Source: Zopfochytrium polystomum
Taxonomy: Eukaryota > Chytridiomycota > Chytridiomycetes > Chytridiales > Chytridiaceae
DNA: 47,513 nucleotides
Assembly (NCBI GenBank): GCA_025765615.1
Contig: JAIVFJ010000401.1
Coordinates: 1 to 47,513, forward strand
Reading direction: 5' to 3'
Under the pieces are notes generated by a model. The model did no database searches. It was not told where the DNA came from and was given only the letters and a program-made list of their open reading frames with translations. Positions 40,109-47,513 of this stretch are shown piece by piece; positions within the stretch are counted from its first letter, which is position 1, and each line of letters begins with the position of its first letter. A program made the translations under genes and the position numbers.

Positions 40109-42811
40109 TCACCTCCTTGGCGCATTCGCAAACAACCACGCCGACGCCGCGTTCGCCTCCCCCGCGCACTCCGCCAACGCCTTTACGCACCACTCCACCC
40201 TGAACCCGAGCCCGACCAAATGCGCGGCGGCCTTGCGGCGGGTCGCGGAGGCTTCGTCGGCCACGCAGAGGCTGTAGGACGGCGATTTGGGGTTGTAGAG
40301 GAAGGATTTCTTGAGGAGCGCGACGGTGTGGACGGCCGCGGTCGTTGGGTCGAGGGGGGTGGTTGTGAGGGATGGGTTCGCGGAGGTGGCGCAGAACTGT
40401 GTTTGGAGGAGACGAATGTTCAGTGGGGGGTGGACACAAAAAAATAGATGGGGACCAAAAAGTTCCCGGAAGTATAACAACCAAGAGACAAAACAAAGCG
40501 CAACAACACACACACAACACACCTCATTCGAGCAGTGCTTCCTTCCACACCCGACCGTCAGCTGCGCGTGGTACGCGGCCGCGAGCTTCCCCGCGAGCTT
40601 CTGGTTGCCCGGGTCGTGGCGCGTCGACCAGAACGGCGAGTAGCACGCCCGGCAGAGACGCATGTCGTTGCGGTACTGCTCGCTCTCGAACCCGCCGCAC
40701 TCGGTGTTTGCGCAGAGCGGGGGGGTCGGCTGGTTTTGGCGGGCGAGCTCGTGCATCTTGGGTGGTCGATTCGGGAATGCAAATACAGCGGTTAGGAAGT
40801 GTCAAAAGACGTGATCGTTGCAAGAGACAGGGGCAGGTGTCTGTTTTCACCTGCGCGTGAATTTTCATATCCTTCAGCTGCACGTTCATCCTGCACTTTA
40901 CGCACTCGACCGTCCTGCTTCCGCAGTCGCTCTCGTGCTCGCTAAAGCCCTCGCCGAGCAAAATGTCCTTCGCCGACCGCGACCGGCCGCCCGCTCTCAC
41001 CGCCAGGTGGCAGAACCGGCACTCGATGACGCGCTCGGGACAGTCGCGCCGGCGGTGGGCGGGGAGCTGGGGCAGAGGGAAGGACGCGCCGCAGTCGTCG
41101 CAGGGGAGCGGGGTGTGGAGGAGTTCTGCGTGTTTGGGTTGCTCAGAGAGGGTGCCGATCTGGACCGGTGGGCGGGCGGGGGTTCCATGCAAATTTTAGC
41201 CGGAGGGAACGCCATTGCGCCCAAACAAAAAGAATGGGTTTGTTGTCTTCGTTACCTTGTCGCAGTCGTCGCAATGCCAGTGTAACGGCAGATCCTCCTT
41301 CTTCATGACGTGCGGCAGTCCCAGTCCGCGGCAGCGGTGGCACACGGCGTTGTTCCGCCGGCAAAAGGCCTCGTGCATGACGGCGGCCTTCGCGGAGATG
41401 GGCGAGAGGCAGTTGCCGCACAGTACTTGGTCGGGGGCGAGATCGGGGTCGTGCGGGCCGCTGGATGAAGGTGCGGATGGCAACGGCGGCCCGGCTTTGA
41501 TGGAGGCCGCCGAGAGGGTAAATGTTGACTTTGTGGAGTAGCCGCGGACGCTGATGAATCTGCAAAGAGAGCTGTGAGCAGTCGGGAACGCATTTTGAGA
41601 ACGCATCTTCTTTTTTTACTTACACGAATGGGGCGGGCGGGTCGTCGAGTTCGACGATGATTGAAGATTTGCCCTGGTCGACGTTCACGTAGTTGTGGTC
41701 TTGCATCGTCGGTCGTTCGATGGATTTCGAAACAAAGAGGTCGCAATCTCCCGTCGCCGGAGACAATTCAATCTTGAAAAACCTCTCGGCGCCAGGTTTG
41801 AACTTTCGCCACACAGTTTTTTGTAAGTCAAACTTCGTTTGGGGGCAAACAATACGCTGCAAGCTTACCTTGTACACAGTATACTCCCCGGCCGCCACAG
41901 ACCCAGTAACCTGTCCAAACAATTCGCCGTCGCCCTTTGCCGCGACCGGTATCACCGCCGCCCCGTCCGGCTGCGGCTGCGCAAGAAACTTTCTCTTGAC
42001 AGCCTCCGTCGCAACCTCGTCGTCCGGAACAACGTCCAACGAGACGTCGACGTCGACGCATATGCACGTTTGGTTTGGCTTGATGTCTGTAACGAGAAAG
42101 TGGTATTCGGACGGGGGTGCGCCCCTTTTCGACGGTTGCGAGACGGTGAGCGTGTCGCCGAGAGAGATGACGGCGCGGGACTGGCGGATGTGGGACTCAA
42201 GCAACGATCTTTGATCGGGTTGAGGGGGGTGGGTGGTACCGTCAGTCGATTGACAGGAAAAACGAATATCAACAGCGATCTTGCTCTTCCTACCTCAGAT
42301 CCGGCAGCTCCAGGTACTCCGGCTCCATCGGCGCCATCCTGAGGTATTCGCACTTTGGCAGGGTAGATACCAAGCTGACGTTGACGACGGGCCCGCCGCC
42401 GTCGTCCGCGTCGACCATCTCCTCGTCGTCGATCCGGATGTCCAGGGCCTCCCTGAGCTCGCTGCTCAGGAAGACCGCGTCGTCAAAGGGGGCGGTGAAC
42501 TCGCGCACCGAGCCGAAGACCTTTCGCAAGTTGGCCGGGTTGGTGATGGCAAAGACCAACGGCGACGGCAGGGCGGTGCCGCCCGCGGCCGACGACGCGC
42601 GGAGGATGCCGTCGAGCGCGGACTGGGATAGGATGATGCGGTCGCCGCGGAGCTGTTGCGGCCGCTGCTGCTGCTGTTGCGGTGCGGCGGCGATCGCGCC
42701 TTGGTCGGCGGCATGGTGGTGGGCGGCGGCCTGGTGGTGCGGCAGGACGCGCAACCCGTTGCTGCTCCACGCGATGACTGGGGGGGTTGGCCGATCTGAC
42801 AAACTCGCCAT
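40109..42811 (-). CDS. Ufd1-like protein with zinc fingers, AZUL-like domain and UBA-like end
   Basis: Seven exons: 42811-42294, 42208-41869, 41802-41624, 41559-41256, 41159-40851, 40756-40523 and 40396-40109. Total coding length is 2172 nt (723 residues), in frame throughout. The N-terminal half is Ufd1-like: GDRIILSQSALDGIL, VSLVSTLPKCEYLRMAPMEP and DTLTVSQPSKRG. A beta-rich segment follows (GEYTVYK|FKPGAERFF). Next are C/H-rich zinc fingers: LCGNCLSPISAKAAVMHEAF, PLPCDDCGASFPLPQLPAHR and VECVKCRMNVQLKDMKIH. The segment YHAQLTVGCGRKHCSNEFCA matches the AZUL zinc domain of UBE3A-type ligases. The end VGLGFRVEWCVKALAECAGE resembles a UBA domain. Ufd1 works with Cdc48/Npl4 on ubiquitinated proteins, so a role in ubiquitin-dependent degradation is likely. 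The 66-nt second intron (41803-41868) could be read through without a stop. Confidence 0.88.
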
Positions 42812-43800
42812 AAGATTTGAAATCTGAAAGAGAGAAAATGATTCCAAACACATATGAATGAGGGAGCGGAAACTTATATTTCGGTTCTTGTCTCTGGGGT
42901 TTAGAGGGTTAAACCTCGCACCGCTCAGAAGGCAACCTGTTGCTGGATTAAATGAAGAGTGCCAGGCCACAAAGTACATAGTGTAGAAGGTACAATTTAG
43001 GTAGTGGCAGGCCATGATGCACGTAGGGCGGCAGGCCACATAATAGCGACGCACTAGCTTGGGTCAGGGCATTTGCCCTGTCCAAATAACGTCCTGACCG
43101 CGGTGTCTGCCCGGTGGTCGTTCACCAGGTCGTTTCTGGTTTCTGTCTCGACCAGCAGGCAGACCAGTGAATGGGATGTGCGAGCAGGGTGCTGAAAGTA
43201 ACTCCGAAAAGTTAGGAGGTGTCACGCTAAAGTTTGCAGTCATTACCATTTTTATCATTGTTAGCTGCGCGAAATTTAATCTCACCAAAAGGGCAGCCTC
43301 GCCTTCGTCAATAATGGAGTCAAACTTATTGATGGTACTGCTAACACTGCCGATGCCGTTTCTTCGCCAGTGTTTGCTGCAGCACTTCCGAACCAAGCGT
43401 AAGTGCAGATCAACTGCCCTGCCAGATCAAGGCCAGACTCCACCCTGCAGTCACCACAAGTTTCACTTGGAAGAGCGATGGACAAGAGGGAACTAGCCTG
43501 ACATACCTGCCAGTATTGCCCAAACCAATGCAGCTCCTGCCATCAATGTGGTCACCATCCCGGCCGTGTGGGACTGCTGGTAAATTGGATTTAATGCGAC
43601 GCGTTTCAAGCACTGAGTTGACAGTTTCACAAGCTCGCAGACTCGACACTAATTGGCCGTTCGACAAATCCCCGGCGCTGACGAGGACGCATGATATCTC
43701 GGCAGAGACGGGGAGGGCCAGCCAACGGGATTCGGGTCGTGCGTGGGCGGGGTTCGGCGTTCCATCTCCTCGTTTTGGACGTGTTTGAATCTGTCAAATT
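42812..43800. other. Region without a confident gene, AT-richer
   Basis: Both strands have moderate open frames without motifs; a hydrophobic one lies at 43230-43400 (plus). Nothing can be named. Confidence 0.4.
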
Positions 43801-43810
43801 TACAGAAGAG

Positions 43811-43815
43811 ACAGG

Positions 43816-43853
<38 letters not shown>

Positions 43854-43855
43854 GC
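43811..43855. repeat. (AGAC)n tetranucleotide repeat
   Basis: About ten AGAC units on the plus strand. Confidence 0.95.
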
Positions 43856-43944
43856 TTTCAGGCAAACCGTGCTGCGCCATTTTCACAAGGACACATCCGG
43901 GCACCGGGAACAAAGAAAAAAAATAAAAATAAAAATAAATTCAA

Positions 43945-44716
43945 ATGCACCACAGCCAACGCAGCCGGCCGCTCTCGCGGAAGCGCTTCTTCCGCTCCGT
44001 CGTCGTCGCATCCGTCGTCTTCTCTGCCTTCTTCTTCGTCTTTCTCCCCTCGCCCGCCGCAGGCTGCCGACGCGGCGTTAGCGGGGTGAGTGCCACTGTC
44101 TGGTTGCCCCTTCGCTCTCTCTCTCTATCTCTCTCTCTATGTGTGTGTGTGTGTGTGTGGTGTGTGTGTGTGCGTTGTGTGGGTTCGTGTGCTTGTTCGT
44201 GTGTGTTCGTGTGCGTGTGCGTGCATGGGCGGGTTCACCTTCTTTAACCATGACCCCTCACAATCCACCCGTAACCCCCGTAACCCCCGTCCGTCCCTGT
44301 TCCCCAGCCCTGCGCCTCTCACCGCCCTCCCGGCACCAATGTTGTCCTGGCCCCTCGCGCCAATCCCAGACGACAAGCAGCTGCTGCAGAGTGAGGGACC
44401 CGTCTATGCGTTTCGGTCGGCGGTCGGGATAGTGGAGGGTGCCGCGGCGCCGTCCACCGTCGATGACGACGGTGGCGCTCGCGCTTGGACAGGCCTGATG
44501 GGATCTGACGGAGGAGGAGGAGGGTCGAGGGAGGAGGAGGAGGGGGAGGGCGGGGCGAGGAGGAACAAGGGGATGTCTATCGAGAAGATGAAGAAGAAGA
44601 AGAAGAAGGAGACGAAGAGGGCGGGTATGGGCGTGGGGATGGGAGTGTGCAGCAGCGGCAGTAGCAGCGGGCAACGTGGAAGCAAGGTCTATGCGCCAAT
44701 GGCCCACGATGAGTAG
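43945..44716 (+). CDS. Possible small single-pass membrane protein
   Basis: Exon 1 (43945-44085) starts at an ATG and encodes MHHSQRSRPLSRKRFFRS followed by a hydrophobic helix (VVVASVVFSAFFFVFLPSPA), like a signal anchor. A GTGAGT donor follows at 44086 and an acceptor CCCCAG ends at 44307. The next open stretch contains PDDKQLLQSEGPVYAFRSAV, GGARAWTGLM, then glycine/glutamate and lysine runs (IEKMKKKKKKETKRAG), ending YAPMAHDE and TAG. Joining at these sites is one base out of frame with this exon, so the acceptor is wrong or a base is missing. The intron contains a (GT)n run. No family is recognised. Confidence 0.45.
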
Positions 44717-44785
44717 TTAGGGAGTGGAATGTGCAAGGCGTGATTATTGTTCTTTAGTGTCAAGAGATTGGGCTTGCAGAACGTC

Positions 44786-44813
44786 CGTCTGCTGGTTGCG
44801 CAACCAGCAGACG
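44786..44813. repeat. Perfect 28-bp palindrome
   Basis: The left arm CGTCTGCTGGTTGC is followed at once by its exact reverse complement GCAACCAGCAGACG. The next bases do not pair. It lies about 70 bases after the stop of the small membrane protein gene, with no obvious coding role. Confidence 0.9.
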
Positions 44814-45100
44814 TAGCATGCCCATTCAAACAACGGGAAGAGAAAATACAAGTGCTTTCGGACTCAAAACCCCCAGTTCCTGCTCCCGCAGCGACTGGTG
44901 TTCCTCCTCCTCCTCCTCCAAGGAGAAAAAATCTACGCACCTGTAAAATCATTTCGTACAACATATGATAATGGGAACTGAATGCTCTGGGAAACTTGTT
45001 TTTTATGTCTCGCAGCGAAGGGAGCGCTCGTTGATGAAAAGAAGCTACTATGAGATTCTCAAGTATCTCACATAAGGTGTTAATTATACTTTATGTTCTT

Positions 45101-45160
45101 CTGCTGGTGTACAGTTTTGGCGCGAGGTTGAGGCCGAAGAGCACGTATGCGGTGGGTTAG
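45101..45160 (+). pseudogene. MFS transporter 3' end relic
   Basis: Encodes LLVYSFGARLRPKSTYAVG and a stop, against [19 protein letters not shown] in the MFS gene at 32105-33879. Upstream sequence is not MFS-like. Downstream, the spacer to the WWK gene is homologous to the spacer at 31861-32104. Confidence 0.8.
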
Positions 45161-45481
45161 GTGTTCGTAGATTTGTCGATTTCGTACAGTTTTTTCTTGC
45201 CCTTTCAGTCCAACAAGCCAAATGCTTGCCACCAGCATTTTCCACCATAAGTAAACAGTCACATACCCCTCGCAATGACAAAAGGCGGTCTCTCTCTTTC
45301 AACAAAAACATCGGGCTCGAGTTTGTGGCGTAACATGCGGTCACCCTAACGCTAGACACCATTGCTCGAGTCAACACACGATCAGGTGGACTGCCGCCTA
45401 GTTTATATGACTCTGGAATTCATATTTGACGAACCCAAATGCCCAGAACGCTGGAAAGTTCAATTTGGTTTGGAACAACTT

Positions 45482-46886
45482 TTACGCATTTTCTTCGTCT
45501 GATATCAACTGCAAAAGCCAGTCTTTGTCAGCTTGTGATCTTGGAAGGGAAGGAATCACGTCCCGCAGAGAGTGGAGCAGTCCACTGGCCTTCCACCAAT
45601 CAACAACTTCTTGATTCTGTCGGTATCGTCCCCAAAGAACACCATCAACTGAAACCTTCAGAGGAAGCCCACTATCCCTCCACCACTGAAGAAGAGGGAC
45701 CCCCCGTACGCTTTCCTGGGGAAGTATTCAAACATTCCGTGTGGCTTGCGGACTCAAGTGCTTTTTCTGTGTACTCCAAGACCAAACCACTCTCCTTCCA
45801 CCACTGAAGAGCGTCGACACTTCTGCAAAAATCCATTGCGCGCTCGTACTGCAGAGGCAAACCGCTGTCTTTTCCACCATTGCAGCACAGCGATATTTCC
45901 GTTTCGACTTGCTTCCTTCATTGAAGTGTCATAACGAAGCTCCAGGCCACTGTCCTTCCACCACTGCAACACTGCTGTTTGGTCGTTAAAACTTGCCGAG
46001 TCGATTGCCCTTGCGTCGTATTTAAGCGGCAGCCCGCTGTCCTTCCACCACTGAAGCACTCCAACGTGTCCTCGTGCGCTTGCAGCTTCCAAAGACATTG
46101 GTGTATCTAAGTTCCAGCCCGCTGTCCTTCCACCACTGGAGAATATCCACTCGTCCAAATTGGCTTGCGCGGTTCATCGCAACTTCCGAGTAGGTGAACG
46201 AAAGTCCGCTGTCTTTCCACCACTGAAGAACGTGCAAATGCCCCCTCGAACACGCTTGGTCCATTGCACGACCGTACGTCAGCTCCAGTCCGCTCTGCCG
46301 CAACCAGTCAAGCACCGCGACGTAGCCAAAATAGTTTGCGGTGTGATATCCGTGGGAATGAGTAAACTCCACGCCTGCGTTGACTGCCCATTCCAGAGCG
46401 GCAACCTGGCCTTTGCTGCAGGCATCGTCGAAAAACTCGTCTTTGAACCATGTGGAATGGCGTTGTGGCGGTGGATGAATGGAAGGCAGTCCATGCTACG
46501 AGTGGGGGGGAACAAGATTAGATCACGTCGGTACGGGCTCAGAAGAGGCAAGGGAAAAAGATAAAAGCCTACTGAACTTGAAGATGAGCCTCGGCCGGTC
46601 GGAGCTCAATCGAACGAGAGCATTTGCACCAACGCCACCCAGTCGGAAGATCGTCGCCAAGCGGTACGTCGACTGCGCGTCGATCGAGTAGATGCAGATC
46701 CCGGCGGCGACGTGCGGCGGCAGGATCTGGCGTCGGGCGCGGCTGCGTCAACAGTGGCTGTGCCTCGTTCAGGTCGGGTTTTCGGTCATTTTTCGTCTTT
46801 TCAATTTGGGGAGCAGGCTGTGAGCCGCAGCACCACAAACAGTCCGAATACAACACGGACATTCGTCTTCGCGAGATAGAAAACAT
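45482..46886 (-). CDS. WWK-repeat protein (locus B), several frame breaks
   Basis: An ATG at 46886 opens the frame. The N-terminal module ILPPHVAAGICIYSIDAQST and YRLATIFRLGG matches the intact family member at 27008-27814, but joins after a frame change near 46740. A possible intron near 46480-46555 precedes FKDEFFDDACSKGQVAALEW. Then follow at least seven 29-residue repeats, for example GHLHVLQWWKDSGLSFTYSE, GRVDILQWWKDSGLELRY and GHVGVLQWWKDSGLPLKYDA. The end is VVDWWKASGLLHSLRDVIPS and DEENA, stop at 45482. Further breaks lie near 46100, at 45870-45873 (four A where three fit) and at 45700-45705 (six G where five fit; minus strand). The start lies 22 bases after the end of the P450 gene. 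Probably a real gene with sequencing indels, or a recently inactivated one. Confidence 0.65.
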
Positions 46887-46907
46887 GTTTGCGAGTCCAT
46901 TTCCCGA

Positions 46908-47513
46908 TTATCGCCGCTCAACACTCGCCATGAGAGCGCCATCCTTCATCGCGAGCATGGACGACATCGTATACGTCTTTGGTCCGCCGTCCGCCTCGCG
47001 ATCTTCCACCTCAAACCTGAACCGCCTCAACAGCTCCACCACCACAAACACAATCTCCAGCTCCGCAAAGCTCTTCCCCAGACACACCCGCGGCCCGGCA
47101 TTGAACGCCGTGTACACAAACTGCGAAGGCACCTTGTCCATCTCCAGCCACCGCTCCGGGCGGAACTCCCCCGCGTCCGGACCCCACAGCCGCGTCGACC
47201 GCCCCTGCGCGTACGTCGACCAGACTATGCGCATCCCGCGACGCACCCGCATCCCGTTGGGGAGCACCATGTCGCGGGACGCCTGCTTGCCGTTGGAGGG
47301 CAGCGCCGGGAACAGCCGCAGCGTCTCGCGCATCACCGCCGTCGCGAAGGGTACCCGGTTGCGGACCGTCTCGTATGATACGGTGGCAGTCGGAGACAGC
47401 CCTGCGGTCGACGCGTCGATTTCGGCGAGAAGGCGGGAGAGAACCGTGGGGTGCCGTGCGAGCATTAGGAAGATCCAGGACAGCGTGATACCCGTCGAGT
47501 CGGCCCGCGGTCA
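46908..47513 (-). CDS. Cytochrome P450, C-terminal part
   Basis: The gene enters from the right edge and ends at 46908. The I-helix end (DSTGITLSWIFLMLARHP) is followed by the K-helix ExxR motif in VMRETLRLFPALPSN, the PERF-like FRPERWLEMDK and the heme-binding loop FNAGPRVCLGKSFAELE with its cysteine ligand. The LARHPTVLSRLLAEIDAS and ETLRLFPALP segments and the NAGPR heme loop resemble fungal CYP52-type alkane/fatty-acid hydroxylases; the clan is tentative. It would be bound to the ER membrane and need a P450 reductase. Near 47493-47505 the I-helix motif (AGRDST in relatives) appears to change frame, at the window edge, so an exon boundary or indel is possible. Confidence 0.9.

Overview
The window looks like nuclear DNA of an early-diverging fungus, most likely a chytrid. 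The reasons are compact GC-rich genes with short GT-AG introns (about 55-145 nt), F-box, ankyrin and 'LQWWKDSGL' repeat families, a fungal DHA1-type MFS transporter and a fungal chromovirus-like Ty3 element. The species assignment is inference. There is no operon structure; the window mixes conserved single-copy genes with expanding and decaying gene families.

Layout. 1-421 is the 3' end of an MFS drug/polyamine transporter gene. 560-3170 holds ankyrin and other relics and AT-richer DNA without a gene. 3424-3760 is a long (GA)n tract, followed by a gene for a probable secreted protein-kinase-like protein (3785-5276). 5740-10470 is an ankyrin and F-box/LamG graveyard around one long ankyrin gene (8730-10470). 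10940-23532 is a tandem array of five double-RRM RNA-binding protein genes. A solo LTR is inserted in copy 1, a complete and very young Ty3/gypsy element (12822-18446) separates copies 1 and 2, and copy 4 is an intronless pseudogene. 23540-26540 has no convincing gene.

26547-28350 carries three WWK-repeat loci, one of them intact. 29097-30689 is a polytopic membrane protein gene with a polyglutamine tract. 31390-33879 is a tail-to-tail pair (WWK fragment and MFS gene). A decayed copy of the same pair lies inverted at 45101-45900. 34350-35675 encodes the tRNA t6A enzyme Sua5. 36397-39457 holds two intact F-box genes, one with WD40 repeats. 40109-42811 encodes a Ufd1-zinc finger-AZUL-UBA-like protein. 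43945-44716 may encode a small membrane protein. 45482-46886 is a second WWK gene with frame breaks, and the window ends inside a cytochrome P450 gene.

Two themes run through the region. First, families are duplicated locally together with their flanks: the RRM genes share 5' and 3' modules, and the WWK/MFS pair was copied with its intergenic spacer. Second, many genes are interrupted by one-base indels, mostly in homopolymers, even inside a retrotransposon whose LTRs are still nearly identical. At least part of the apparent pseudogenes may therefore be sequencing or assembly errors; read-level data would settle this. Sua5, the two F-box genes, the Ufd1-like gene, the WWK gene at 27008-27814 and RRM copies 2, 3 and 5 read through cleanly.
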